Shown: positions 8,048 to 16,732, counted from the first letter of the stretch. The stretch: DNA of 34,011 bases from JAYKJB01 sp035284745 [NCBI: Candidatus Sericytochromatia bacterium] (GCA_035284745.1 JAYKIL010000026.1:1-34011), one strand, 5' to 3'. The notes: generated by a model from the letters alone, not told the origin. Program-made: numbers and translations.

Positions 8048-8929
8048 CTACGAGGCGGTCCAAATATCCATCACGTTCTCTCGCGTCACATAGGCGTAGG
8101 GCATGTAGAAATAACCCTGGTCACCCCACGCATCACCGAACGAATTCCTCACAATTAACACCTGGCGCCGGTTGTCATAGCCCACTGCGGTGACCGCGTG
8201 GCCGCCCACCAACACATCACCGGCCTGGGGCAAGGGCAATACGCCATCCGGCCCAATGTCTTGAAAGGTGTTATACAGGCGCATTCCGAAAACCACTGGC
8301 TGGCGTCGCAGCAAAGCTTTCTTGACGTCTTCAAGCCCCACGAGTTGCAGGCCGGTTGTCAACTTCCACTCGTCTGCCGCGCGATAGGCCTGCTCAGGGG
8401 GGGGTTGGGTGAAAAACTCAACCTGATAGGGCCAAGCAGCATCGGGGGCGATGCCCATTTTCCGGATGGCGGTCATCGCGTCAGTAATCGTGGCACCAGA
8501 ATCTAATGGCACGGCATTGCGAAGTTTGCGGGTCTCGTAGTAGAGATACAACGCGGATAATTCAGTGATGGGCTCTTTGCGGGTACGTTGTAGATATTCC
8601 CGCACCCCCTTGCCGACAGCAAACGCCGTGCAAGAGCCGAGATCCTCTTGGTCGTATACGGGGCTGCACTGCGGTCGCAAATCCACCGCGGGGGGCATGA
8701 CCCCTTGCACGGGAGGCAGTTGGCGAGGCCGGGCGGTGCGGCGCTGTACCTGCGCCCTCGTCAGGTCAAAACCAAGCTTGCGTGGCTTTCCAGCAAAGCG
8801 CGCTTGCGCCATCACAGAAGTTACCCGCGGCGCGACCATTCCAGACGGCAGCGAGAGGCCCCGGCCACAGCCGGTGGTCACAACGAGATTCAAGACGAAC
8901 AAGGCCAACAAAGCCACGTGCTTGATCAT
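8048..8929 (-). CDS. Papain-like (C1 family) cysteine peptidase lipoprotein
   Basis: This is a 293-residue protein from ATG at 8929, supported by AGGA (minus strand at 8942-8939) 9 bases upstream; a TTG at 8950 is the in-frame alternative. The lipobox V-T-T-G-C (C21) predicts a lipid anchor. The catalytic domain follows VDLRPQCSPVYDQ: oxyanion Gln94, nucleophile Cys100 in GSCTAFA, His244 in GGHAVTAVGYD and Asn262 in RNSFGDAWG. All catalytic residues are present, so activity is likely. There is no classical inhibitory pro-domain; residues 22-80 are a basic linker. An inverted repeat lies 36 bp upstream. Confidence 0.92.
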   Translation of the reverse strand: MIKHVALLALFVLNLVVTTGCGRGLSLPSGMVAPRVTSVMAQARFAGKPRKLGFDLTRAQVQRRTARPRQLPPVQGVMPPAVDLRPQCSPVYDQEDLGSCTAFAVGKGVREYLQRTRKEPITELSALYLYYETRKLRNAVPLDSGATITDAMTAIRKMGIAPDAAWPYQVEFFTQPPPEQAYRAADEWKLTTGLQLVGLEDVKKALLRRQPVVFGMRLYNTFQDIGPDGVLPLPQAGDVLVGGHAVTAVGYDNRRQVLIVRNSFGDAWGDQGYFYMPYAYVTRENVMDIWTAS

Positions 8930-8964
8930 CGGGAGACGTCCTGACGACAACGAAGGGAACTCGC

Positions 8965-8987
8965 GTGGTTAAGAAAACATTAACCAC
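8965..8987. promoter_or_regulatory. Inverted repeat upstream of the papain-like gene
   Basis: GTGGTTAA (8965-8972) and TTAACCAC (8980-8987) form a perfect 8-bp inverted repeat with a 7-base spacer. It lies 36-58 bases ahead of the start at 8929 and could be a repressor site or a leader hairpin. No T-run follows, so a terminator is unlikely. The surrounding 180-bp gap (8930-9109) also holds the palindrome CCTCCGGAGG (9005-9014). Confidence 0.4.
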
Positions 8988-9109
8988 CGCATAAACATAT
9001 CATCCCTCCGGAGGTTCTACAAGCGCTTCAGGGGCATTTTTGCGTTTATTTTACGAAGATTTAATAAAAACACCCCCGAACGTGCACCCCGCGTGACCGT
9101 CATCACAGA

Positions 9110-9511
9110 CTAGCCCAGCGCCTCCACCAGGGTGTGTGTCAACGCTCGCTCGCTCGCGTAGTCTCCGACCGAAAGCCACACGATCAAGCCCAAGGGAACT
9201 GGGTCTTCCACCGGCGGGGGAAGACGCATATCCAAGCAGGCGGCCGCTCTTTCCGCTGTTTTCAACAGAAAGGCTTCCATCGCGCTGTCGTCTGCGCCGA
9301 AGGTGCGGTTGAGTTGCGCGGTGGTAATGGTGGCAAATGCCAGGAACACGTGAAACGAAGGCTCACGAGAAACCTCTCCCGCCGCATATTTTCGATACAT
9401 CTTAACACTGAGTGCTTTGCCCGCTTTTTCTAACACCACAGGCTCATAATCCAACAGATAGTGTCGGCCAGGACCACCACTTGGCAGGAACCAGAGATCT
9501 TTCGTAGGCAT
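9110..9511 (-). CDS. Conserved-looking hypothetical protein, 133 residues
   Basis: I do not recognise this 133-residue protein. It has no signal peptide, clear membrane helix or Cys motif. The N-terminal part (about 1-45) has short beta-like segments (DLWFLPSGG, YEPVVLEK), followed by a helical middle and a Pro-rich loop (about 97-107, RLPPPVEDPVPLG). Codon use looks like that of its neighbours and no longer ORF competes on the other strand. The ATG has no strong ribosome site. It is divergent from the YkgJ-type gene (64 bp) and upstream of the papain-like gene on the same strand (180 bp). Likely real, function unknown. Confidence 0.55.
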   Translation of the reverse strand: MPTKDLWFLPSGGPGRHYLLDYEPVVLEKAGKALSVKMYRKYAAGEVSREPSFHVFLAFATITTAQLNRTFGADDSAMEAFLLKTAERAAACLDMRLPPPVEDPVPLGLIVWLSVGDYASERALTHTLVEALG

Positions 9512-9575
9512 CGCACGTCACCGTCAACCTGAGAAAACGACACTTGGCGTATACCCGCTGGGAGGCGCGTCGCGA

Positions 9576-10304
9576 ATGCTTGACCCAAAACCCAAGGCGC
9601 GTGATCATAAGACCATGTCGCAGCCCGCCGCGCCTCTTCCGAGTTTGCTTCAGGCCACGATTCGTTCAGTGGCTCCTTCAATTCCGGCCGCTACGAATCT
9701 GGGTGATTCTGGTGATCAGGCAGACTTGTACTGGATCATCGACTATCTCAGCTTCGCCGTCGAACAAGCACACCCTGCCAACCCGTGTGCGCAAGGATGT
9801 TCTGATTGCTGTCACAACCAGGTTTTTCGGGTGACCGCGCCAGAATGGGACGTTGCCCGCACAGGGCTGCTTGCCCTGGCCGCGGAACAGCGAGCGCGGA
9901 TCGTACAGCGAACAGAGGCAGTTTATGGTCCTTTTCGCCCCGCTTTAGAGGCCTTGGCGACGGCCTGGTCCGCAGGAGAACGTCCTGACCCCGCGTGGCA
10001 CCAAAACACCCCCAAAACGTGCCCTGCGCTCGAGAACGGTCGCTGTAGCATCTATGCAGAGCGGCCCGCTATTTGCCGCGCATACGGTTATTTTTCTGCG
10101 CAAGTTGATGGCAAACCCTCTCTGTTAATTTGTCATCAGCGCGGACCCGCCTGGGTCGAGGCGCTTGAGGGTGAAGGGGTGACAGATTTTGCGATGCCAA
10201 ACTGGAATCCAATCCAGCGCAAACTCAATGAATTAAATGATTCCGGCCTCATCAAGCCTTTGCCGTTGTGGTTGCTCGATGATGCACATCTGCTGCTTCA
10301 CTGA
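9576..10304 (+). CDS. YkgJ-type cysteine-cluster protein
   Basis: This is a 242-residue protein. A GGGAGG at 9560-9565 sits 10 bases before the chosen ATG; an internal Met at 9615 lacks one. It has the two-part cysteine signature of the YkgJ/CxxCxxCC family: C-x3-C-x2-CC (CAQGCSDCC, about residues 71-79) and TCPALENGRCSIYAERPAICR, plus a later Cys in LICHQRG. The family is thought to bind zinc or an iron-sulfur cluster; its biochemical role is generally unknown. There is no signal peptide. It ends 12 bp before the MiaE gene, so the two are probably cotranscribed. Confidence 0.85.
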   Translation: MLDPKPKARDHKTMSQPAAPLPSLLQATIRSVAPSIPAATNLGDSGDQADLYWIIDYLSFAVEQAHPANPCAQGCSDCCHNQVFRVTAPEWDVARTGLLALAAEQRARIVQRTEAVYGPFRPALEALATAWSAGERPDPAWHQNTPKTCPALENGRCSIYAERPAICRAYGYFSAQVDGKPSLLICHQRGPAWVEALEGEGVTDFAMPNWNPIQRKLNELNDSGLIKPLPLWLLDDAHLLLH

Positions 10305-10316
10305 AAGGAACTTGGG

Positions 10317-10892
10317 GTGTTCTGTTTAAAGTCTGAAACCGAAGACCGTTGGTTAAAGGCCGTTTTAGCGAATGTAGAGGGGCTGCTTGCAGACCACGCC
10401 TATTGCGAGAAAAAAGCCGCTGCTTCAGCGATGAGCTTGATTGCACGCCATCCAGACGATCCCGTCTTGGTACCCGCCATGTTGGATTTGGCTCGCGAAG
10501 AATTGGAACATTTTGAACGGATTTGGCGCATTCTACAGGCCCGCAATATTTCCCTGGGTGCAATGGACCGTGACCCTTACGTCACCGAGTTAATGCCATT
10601 GGCCCGGAAACACGGTCCGACAGAATCGCTGGTCGATCGCCTCTTGATCAGCAGCTTAATTGAAGCGCGCAGCGCAGAGCGATTTTTCTTGTTGGCCGAC
10701 CACCTGCCAGACCCTGACTTACGGGGACTTTACCGTGAGCTCTCGACCACCGAAGCACGCCATCACACACAATTTGTAAATCTCGCGATGGAATATGCCC
10801 CGCGGGAAACAGTCCGCCAAAGGCTGGCCGAGTTGTCTGAGGCCGAGGCGTCCATCGTGGCGCGTCTGCCTGTCGCCGCCCGTATGCACTGA
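10317..10892 (+). CDS. miaE: MiaE-like tRNA hydroxylase
   Basis: This is a 191-residue protein starting at GTG, fixed by AAGGA (10305-10309) 7 bases upstream. It is a ferritin-like diiron protein of the MiaE family. Ligand candidates are E31 (CEKKAA), E62 with H65 (EELEH), E116 (IEARSAE) and E146 with H149 (TEARHH), matching the family pattern. MiaE uses O2 to hydroxylate the isopentenyl group of ms2i6A37 in tRNAs reading UNN codons, which points to an aerobic organism that also has MiaA and MiaB. It follows the YkgJ-type gene by 12 bp. Confidence 0.92.
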   Translation: MFCLKSETEDRWLKAVLANVEGLLADHAYCEKKAAASAMSLIARHPDDPVLVPAMLDLAREELEHFERIWRILQARNISLGAMDRDPYVTELMPLARKHGPTESLVDRLLISSLIEARSAERFFLLADHLPDPDLRGLYRELSTTEARHHTQFVNLAMEYAPRETVRQRLAELSEAEASIVARLPVAARMH

Positions 10893-10895
10893 GTC

Positions 10896-10923
10896 TTTAC
10901 GGGTCTTATCAACATGGTATATA
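10896..10923 (+). promoter_or_regulatory. Possible promoter before the LPP20-like gene
   Basis: TTTACG (10896-10901), a 16-base spacer and TATATA (10918-10923), with TGG directly upstream giving an extended -10 look. It lies in the 60-bp gap after miaE and ends 29 bases before the ATG at 10953. The match is moderate, and the gene could equally be read from upstream. Confidence 0.3.
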
Positions 10924-10952
10924 TGGTGGCGTGATGCCCCTGCGGAGGTTCT

Positions 10953-11849
10953 ATGGCTGGTGCTCGCCTTTTTGCAACCTGTTTGACTCTGTGCCTGCTT
11001 TCTACCAGCACAGCCGCATGGGCAGCTGACAGCGCCCCTGCGAAACAGCCGACGCCCTATCCCTCAGCGTGGAGTGGTGAGCAACCCGTTGAGCTGATCG
11101 AGACCGTGGAAGAAGGTGTCACCATCAACTGGACCACGAGTCATCTGCTGGTCAGCGGTGTGGGAGCGCCGGGCGATCGTGGCTCCACCGCCTACAAGCG
11201 CACGCTGTCTTCCCGCTTGGCAAAACAAGACGCCTATCGTCGGTTGGCCTCCGCGATACCACTGTTGCGCGTGGATGCCAATACACGAGTGAAGGATCTT
11301 TCCTTGCTGAATCCCGCGCTGCGCGATCGCCTGCAGCAACAACTAAAAACAGCAGAAGTGCTTGAGACCAATTCCTGGCCGGACGGTTCTACGGAGTTGG
11401 TTCTGCGCCTGTCACTGCGGGGAACAGACGGCCTCCAATCGTTGATCGGCTCTGAGCCCCCCCAGGAAGATGCCCAGGCCACTGATGCCAACACGGATGA
11501 GACGACCGACACGACGCTGCCCCGAACCACGGCCCAGCGTCTTTTGGCAACCTACTCGGCCTTGATCATTGATGCCCGTGGCCTGGGGGCACAACCCTCG
11601 CTCCTCCCGGGGATTCGAGACAAAGACGAGAAAGTGGTTGACTTTACGCCACACGCCACCAAGTTTTTGCGGGAGGGAGCAGACACCGACACACTGGCGG
11701 GGGTCAATCCCTTGCTGGTTCGCGCGCAACGCACCGAGGGTGCCTTGCGCGCCGACTTCGTTTTAAACCCCGAGGCCAGCGAGCGCGTAAAAACAGCGTT
11801 GCGCGATCGCAAACTGGGCCCTTCCGCCGCTCTCATTGTCGTGCTGTAA
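10953..11849 (+). CDS. Secreted LPP20-like protein
   Basis: This is a 298-residue protein. GCGGAGG precedes the ATG. The signal peptide covers about 1-24 (cleavage after AWA). Residues about 55-150 show the pattern of LPP20/FlgP-like secreted proteins: a strand with VSGVGAPGD, then a helix with AKQDAYRRLASAI. A Thr/Asp-rich linker (about 165-190) leads to a second domain (about 192-298) with the ALIIDARGLG strand. There is no lipobox Cys at the cleavage site. The function is unknown. It is 9 bp upstream of a DUF4127 gene, suggesting a joint role. Confidence 0.65.
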   Translation: MAGARLFATCLTLCLLSTSTAAWAADSAPAKQPTPYPSAWSGEQPVELIETVEEGVTINWTTSHLLVSGVGAPGDRGSTAYKRTLSSRLAKQDAYRRLASAIPLLRVDANTRVKDLSLLNPALRDRLQQQLKTAEVLETNSWPDGSTELVLRLSLRGTDGLQSLIGSEPPQEDAQATDANTDETTDTTLPRTTAQRLLATYSALIIDARGLGAQPSLLPGIRDKDEKVVDFTPHATKFLREGADTDTLAGVNPLLVRAQRTEGALRADFVLNPEASERVKTALRDRKLGPSAALIVVL

Positions 11850-11858
11850 AGGCTCTTT

Positions 11859-13322
11859 ATGCCAACCTTGGCACTGCTTCCCCTGGATGACCGTCCCGTC
11901 ACCTACGACCTCCCTGTTCGCATCGGCGCGGTGGGAGGTGCGCGCGTGCTGGTTCCGCCCCGCGAATGCCTGGGCAACCTCGTGCGCGTGGGACAGCGAG
12001 AAGCCTTGGGAACCTGGTTGCTTGAAGTCGCCTCTCAAGCCGACGCCCTCATCGTCGCCCTGGATACATTGGCGTACGGCGGCTTAATTCCCTCACGTCG
12101 CTCACCCGATACCCTGGCTCAGTTAATGGAGGCGTTGACCCCGCTCAAGCGCTTGAAAGAACTTAAACCAACGCTGCCTTTATATGGTTTCAGCGTGACA
12201 ATGCGGTTGTCTGATTCAGATATCAACGAAGAGGAAAAACCCTATTGGGATCAGTATGGCAAGCACATTTTTCGTTGGAGTTTTCACCAGCATCGTTTCC
12301 GGGCTCAAAACAACCCCCAGGATCAAGCCATTGCCAAAGAAGCCCGTGCTGCCATTCCGGATGATGTTTTAGAAGATTATCTTGCCACCCGCGAGCGCAA
12401 TTTCACCCTCAACCAAACCATGGTGAAATGGGCGGGGGCCGGTTTTTTCGATGCACTGCTGTTGACGCAAGACGACACCGCCAGTTTCGGCCTGAACGTC
12501 GAAGAGCAACAGCACCTGCAACAAATGGTCACCACGACCATGATTCAGGATCGCGTGCTCATCTATCCGGGGGCAGACGAAGTCGCCTCGGTCTTGGTGG
12601 CCCGGGCGCTGAACGAACTGTTGGGATGCACACCGCAGTTTGCCGTCTCCTGGCACCCACTGGATGGGAAGCGCGTGCAAGCGATGTATGAGGATCGCCC
12701 GCTCTGGCAGACCTTGCGTGGGCAAATTCGGGCCGCCGGAGCCAAAGAGGTTGGTGACCCCGCCCGCGCGGACCTTGAAATTGTTGTGAACACCCCGGCG
12801 CGCGGGCAAGGAGACTTGGCCTTGGGCTTGCATCTTGACGCACCGGATGATCCACGTCGAAATCTCGAACCGTTGCTTTTGACTCTGGAAGACGCACCTC
12901 GACGACCCCTGGCCTTCGCGGACGTGGCCTATGCCAATGGCGCCGACCCCCGCCTGTGGCCGGAGCTGGTCCAGCGTCTCGACCCCATGCATCTGCTGGG
13001 CTTTGCAGCGTGGAACACGGCAGGCAACACGTTCGGTACCGTCGTGGCCACTGCCTGTGCAAGTTTGATGCCTGGCGCGAATATCGACGCGCTGAAGAGT
13101 TTACTTCGCGAGCGTCTGGCAGACGATTGGCTCTACCAGAGCGTGGTACGAGGACAACTGAAGCTCGCCACTCAAGCTGGGGTCGCGCCTAACACGCTGA
13201 TTGACGAACTCAGCGACCAACTGAATGCAGCCTGGGCGTTTCACTTCCCCCATCATCCCGTGCGATTTCAGGCCGCTCTTCCATGGGGACGACTGTTCGA
13301 AGTGAACCTCCGACAGCCGTGA
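11859..13322 (+). CDS. DUF4127 family protein
   Basis: This is a 487-residue protein, near full length for the DUF4127 family. The N-terminus LALLPLDDRPVTYD is the family signature, followed by DALIVALDTLAYGGLIPSRR, then SVTMRLSDSD, an LLLTQDDTASFG strand, IYPGADEVASVL and FAAWNTAGNTFGT. The conserved Asp, Arg and His clusters suggest a hydrolase-like or metal-dependent fold, but no activity is established. There is no signal peptide, although its partner 9 bp upstream is exported. It converges with the RseB-like gene at a 10-bp gap. Confidence 0.9.
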   Translation: MPTLALLPLDDRPVTYDLPVRIGAVGGARVLVPPRECLGNLVRVGQREALGTWLLEVASQADALIVALDTLAYGGLIPSRRSPDTLAQLMEALTPLKRLKELKPTLPLYGFSVTMRLSDSDINEEEKPYWDQYGKHIFRWSFHQHRFRAQNNPQDQAIAKEARAAIPDDVLEDYLATRERNFTLNQTMVKWAGAGFFDALLLTQDDTASFGLNVEEQQHLQQMVTTTMIQDRVLIYPGADEVASVLVARALNELLGCTPQFAVSWHPLDGKRVQAMYEDRPLWQTLRGQIRAAGAKEVGDPARADLEIVVNTPARGQGDLALGLHLDAPDDPRRNLEPLLLTLEDAPRRPLAFADVAYANGADPRLWPELVQRLDPMHLLGFAAWNTAGNTFGTVVATACASLMPGANIDALKSLLRERLADDWLYQSVVRGQLKLATQAGVAPNTLIDELSDQLNAAWAFHFPHHPVRFQAALPWGRLFEVNLRQP

Positions 13323-13332
13323 CTGAGCGACC

Positions 13333-14343
13333 TTAATACGTGCTGTGTGCCGCTGTCCGCAACGCGTCTGGGGGCACCTCCCCCATCATTGTGTATGCCG
13401 TATCGTCGGTCCGCCACATCAGTACTTGCCGTTGCTCGTGGCCGAACTCAAACGCCGAAAAACGCCCCAAGGTTATCGTTTTAGCAGCCACTGGGGGGCG
13501 CGCTTGATGTTCTGAGGCGGTGGCAAAACAAGATAGAAGCCCCAGTCCATCGTGATAGCGCCACACAACCGTTGGAATCGAGTGTCGATCCAAAAAATAT
13601 TGCCAATCAAGGAGTTGATAACCCGCGGGAAGCTGACGGGGGGGCAGCGGGCGCCAGGTAAATACCTTGGGAAAAGGCGTTTGGGCCCCCCCCTGGGCCA
13701 GCACGGTGTGGATAGATTGCACCCGAGCACCAAGCGGTAAACTAAATTTTAGTGCATCAGGCTGGATGCGGGGAGAAAAACGCACCCCTAAAAACTCTGA
13801 CCGGTCAATTAATTGCCCCTGAGCCCCGCGGCGCTCTATCACCAAAGGAAGTCGTTCCACTTGGTCCACCCACAAACGATGCGTCAGGCGGCCGGGGTGA
13901 CGCGGGGTAAATTGTGCCAGTAATACCAGGCGTTTTAAATGCCGTAACTGCCCCAAAACACGAAACGAGTAATTCTGCTTCAGCAGGGCCAAACGCTGCT
14001 GCGGTTCAAAACCGGGTGAAATCGGTGAAACGAGCACAGAGTGAGACGCCGTGGAATGATGCCAGCGAATGGTTTCATCCCTTATCACCAGGTCAGAAAT
14101 CCGGCCATCCGGATGCAAAAACTCCTGCCGTGAACGGCGAACACCCGCCTGTGTGACACGAATTCGTTGATTGACACTTTTTGAGCGGCGATGATCGGTG
14201 ACACGCAAAAGACCGCTGTACGATGTCTGGGCGTGCGCCTTGAGCATACTCTCGGGCGTGAGAGGCGCTGCGAACGCGAGCGGAGACACAAGAAACAATC
14301 CGGCGAGCACGGAAACGCCCACGGCAAAGGTGCGAAAAAGCAT
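13333..14343 (-). CDS. RseB/MucB-like periplasmic regulatory protein
   Basis: This is a 336-residue protein from ATG at 14343, which shares its A with the upstream TGA (TGATG). A signal peptide (about 1-25) is followed by a LolA/RseB-like half with YSGLLRV, then repeated strands including HRLWVDQVERLPLVIERR and RSEFLGVRFS. A second half (about 230-336) has WRPLPPRQLPAGYQLL and the YHDGLGLLSCF segment of MucB/RseB. RseB normally binds the periplasmic part of anti-sigma RseA and senses lipoprotein or LPS signals. No sigma-E or RseA gene is adjacent; the partner position is taken by a small single-pass protein. Similarity is from motif reading and a LolA-like role is the alternative. Confidence 0.7.
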   Translation of the reverse strand: MLFRTFAVGVSVLAGLFLVSPLAFAAPLTPESMLKAHAQTSYSGLLRVTDHRRSKSVNQRIRVTQAGVRRSRQEFLHPDGRISDLVIRDETIRWHHSTASHSVLVSPISPGFEPQQRLALLKQNYSFRVLGQLRHLKRLVLLAQFTPRHPGRLTHRLWVDQVERLPLVIERRGAQGQLIDRSEFLGVRFSPRIQPDALKFSLPLGARVQSIHTVLAQGGAQTPFPKVFTWRPLPPRQLPAGYQLLDWQYFLDRHSIPTVVWRYHDGLGLLSCFATASEHQARPPVAAKTITLGRFSAFEFGHEQRQVLMWRTDDTAYTMMGEVPPDALRTAAHSTY

Positions 14344-14618
14344 CACCGTGTCTGCATGGCAGTGTCACGCATCTCGAGGTCTCCCGGCGTGACCCAACTC
14401 GGGAATGCCGTATCGTGAGAAAAACTTTGGTGCAGATACCAATAGGTTTCAAGGTCTGCACGCTCGGGGGGAATCAGCGCTTCTTTCAGGTTGAGGGTGC
14501 CTATCAGCCCCGCCAACCCAATCGCCATCACCACGATGCCGACGGTTCGCCCTCGCACGTTAACGCTGCTTTGTTCCGCCGTCCGGCTGATGGACTTCAC
14601 GCGCGAGGATGATCGCAT
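14343..14618 (-). CDS. Small single-pass membrane protein coupled to the RseB-like gene
   Basis: This is 91 residues from ATG at 14618, chosen because GAGAG (14626-14630) lies 7 bases upstream; GTG at 14558 (71 residues), just after the ANTAR stop, is the alternative. The basic N-terminus is followed by one hydrophobic helix (about 28-47, VGIVVMAIGLAGLIGTL) and a 45-residue outer segment with a Trp/Tyr-rich stretch, so N-in topology is expected. There is no recognisable anti-sigma domain. The gene overlaps the ANTAR gene by 59 bp in another phase and ends on the start of the RseB-like gene. By position it could be the membrane partner of that protein. Confidence 0.6.
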   Translation of the reverse strand: MRSSSRVKSISRTAEQSSVNVRGRTVGIVVMAIGLAGLIGTLNLKEALIPPERADLETYWYLHQSFSHDTAFPSWVTPGDLEMRDTAMQTR

Positions 14619-15174
14619 CTGCAATCTCTCGAATGGGTTTGCGACTGTTCATGGAAAGCTTCTGAATGCGCCGAAACGCCTCTGCCTCGGTAATACCGTA
14701 CGTGTCAATGAGAATTCCTTTGGCTTTTTCTACCACTTTCCGGGTTTCAAGCGCTTCTTTCAGGTCATCCACTTCCTGCGCCAGCGCGTTCATTTCATCG
14801 GCCCGGCTCATCGCCACTTCAATGGTCGGTAATATATCTGCCTCTTTGATTGGCTTGACCAAGTAGGCGAAAACGCCCAATTCAACGGCCTGTTCCACGA
14901 GTTCAGGCGCCGAATAGGCTGTTACCATGATGACAGGTGTGCGAGGATGCCCCGGTAGATTGATGGCGCGCACGGCTTCGAGGCCGTCCATCGTCGGCAT
15001 CTTCACGTCCATGATGATCAAGTCCGGCCTGAGTTTGGCCGCCAAGTCAACGGCCACGCTCCCGTCCGGAGCCTCACCCACCACCTCGTGCCCCCGCTCC
15101 TCAAGCATCTCTTTGAGGTCAAGACGGATGATCGATTCATCATCCGCGATCAGAATTCGGAGTTTTTTGCTCAC
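14560..15174 (-). CDS. ANTAR-domain response regulator (PdtaR/EutV type)
   Basis: This is a 204-residue protein from GTG at 15174 with AAGGAG (15183-15188) 8 bases upstream. Receiver domain about 5-122: acidic pair D11/D12, phosphoacceptor D56 in IIMDVKMP, Thr in MVTAYS, and Lys in YLVKPIKE. A short coiled coil leads to an ANTAR domain (about 133-190) with the KAKGILIDTYGITEAEAFRRIQ helix region. ANTAR regulators bind paired RNA hairpins and prevent transcription termination. Its kinase is encoded 75 bp upstream, as in PdtaS-PdtaR. The RNA targets are unknown; I saw no convincing dual-hairpin leader nearby. Confidence 0.93.
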   Translation of the reverse strand: MSKKLRILIADDESIIRLDLKEMLEERGHEVVGEAPDGSVAVDLAAKLRPDLIIMDVKMPTMDGLEAVRAINLPGHPRTPVIMVTAYSAPELVEQAVELGVFAYLVKPIKEADILPTIEVAMSRADEMNALAQEVDDLKEALETRKVVEKAKGILIDTYGITEAEAFRRIQKLSMNSRKPIREIADAIILAREVHQPDGGTKQR

Positions 15175-15249
15175 GGGCGCGTCTCCTTAACGGGTTTCTC
15201 ATTATAGGGCGCTTGCGGCCTTACGTCACGACGTGCTTGACACGCGAGT

Positions 15250-16713
15250 TCAAGCCTCGCGAATCGGTGTACCGGGTGTCGGATAAGGAATGAGCAGGCG
15301 AACACGTGTGCCGGAGGCTTTCGCAATCTCTAATTCCCCGTGCAAATCATCGCGAACCAGCGTCTGGATAATTTGCCAGCCGAGGTTGCCGTTTCGCAAA
15401 GGGGAAAAGTCTTCCGGTAACCCCACACCATCATCTTCCAGGGTAAAGAGGACCCCTTCGTCCAATTCCTGTAAGACCACCTGCACGTGGCCGCTGGTGC
15501 GACCTGAAAAAGCGTGTTTAATTGTGTTCTGCAACAACTCGTTAACGACCAATGCGCAGGAGGTCGCCTGCGCGGAGGGCAAGGTCACAGGGGCCGGGCA
15601 ATCCAGGGTCATCGTAATGCGCTGGGAGGGATCAAGCAGTCCTTGCAGGGTCGATGAAATAAGATTTTGGACCAATTCTTTGACATTGACCACCCCGACA
15701 TCGCCCTGACTCAAGTACTCGTGTACCAAGGCGATACTTGCAATGCGCGCGATGCTCTCTTGCAGGATGGCTTTCACCTCGATGTTCTCAGAGCGACGAG
15801 ACTGTAAGCGCAGCAAGCCGGCAACCGTCTGTAAATTATTTTTCACGCGATGGTGCACTTCTTTTACCAGGGTGCTCTTAATTTTTAGCTCGCGATCCTT
15901 CTGTTTGAGCTCTGTGATATCGTGCAAGACCTTGACGTGGTCGACCGCATAATCGCTCGGCTGCAATGGAATGGTTCGAACAGCCACCGTTAAAAAAGGC
16001 GTCACCAGTTCACTCTCGTTGAAAATAGGGTTGGTATGGACCGGGCGATAATCATGGTCTTTTAAAAAGGTATCCGACCAATTGAGCCCCTCTATTTGCT
16101 CGGGCATTCCAAGGCGTCGAGCCAAATTCAGTGCAACCGTGCTCGCATGCATGATGGTGCCGCGATCGTTCATCAGCAGCAACGCATCCCCCGGTGCGAT
16201 CGGAGGCAGAGCAAGGGAACTGAGGCGCGCCTTTGAAATCAAGGTTTCGACAAGGCGCGTAATGGCTGTGCGGTAAAGTTGCCTTTTCGACTCGGCGTGC
16301 TTGAGTTCTTCATAAAGGTTCCGTTCAACCACCAAAATGGCGGCTATGCCAGCGACTCCGTGTAAGGGATATGCCACCTGATTCATTGGCTGACCGTTGA
16401 CGACCTTCCCCATGGCACCCTCCGCTAACTGGCCGGAATGATAGGCTTGCCAGATGGCGGAGGTATGCTCTGGAGTGAACACGTGACCCACTTGTGCCCG
16501 GCGATAAAAACTTTGACGGACCGTCGGCTTGGCCTCGGCCACCGTAACAAAGTGCTCTCCTTCAGTGGGAACGTGAATTAACAAGTCAGCCGGCAAAAAG
16601 TCAGCCAAGAAAGGCAATTGCCGAGCGATATTCTGGACCCAATAACGATCCTGCTCGTGGGGGACGTGCTCTTGGAACGGCAGCGACCAATTCAAACCAT
16701 GAGACTGAATCAT
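15250..16713 (-). CDS. PdtaS-like sensor histidine kinase
   Basis: This is a 487-residue protein. The N-terminal domain (about 1-150) resembles the PdtaS-type HK_N sensor module, followed by a PAS-like segment (about 172-270, LLLMNDRGTIMHAS to VLHDITELKQK), a HisKA_2 box with the phosphoacceptor in KEVHHRVKNN (His287/288) and an HATPase domain with NELLQNTIKHAF and EDDGVGLP. There are no membrane helices, so it is a cytoplasmic sensor. It should phosphorylate the ANTAR regulator downstream. GGGGG lies just before the ATG, and the gene starts 19 bp after tyrS. Confidence 0.92.
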   Translation of the reverse strand: MIQSHGLNWSLPFQEHVPHEQDRYWVQNIARQLPFLADFLPADLLIHVPTEGEHFVTVAEAKPTVRQSFYRRAQVGHVFTPEHTSAIWQAYHSGQLAEGAMGKVVNGQPMNQVAYPLHGVAGIAAILVVERNLYEELKHAESKRQLYRTAITRLVETLISKARLSSLALPPIAPGDALLLMNDRGTIMHASTVALNLARRLGMPEQIEGLNWSDTFLKDHDYRPVHTNPIFNESELVTPFLTVAVRTIPLQPSDYAVDHVKVLHDITELKQKDRELKIKSTLVKEVHHRVKNNLQTVAGLLRLQSRRSENIEVKAILQESIARIASIALVHEYLSQGDVGVVNVKELVQNLISSTLQGLLDPSQRITMTLDCPAPVTLPSAQATSCALVVNELLQNTIKHAFSGRTSGHVQVVLQELDEGVLFTLEDDGVGLPEDFSPLRNGNLGWQIIQTLVRDDLHGELEIAKASGTRVRLLIPYPTPGTPIREA

Positions 16714-16732
16714 CGTGCCCCCAATGGGTGAT

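Noticed and set aside
12369-12992. 207-residue antisense ORF in the DUF4127 gene
   Set aside because: It is a shadow: the opposite strand encodes a full family-length protein with conserved motifs.
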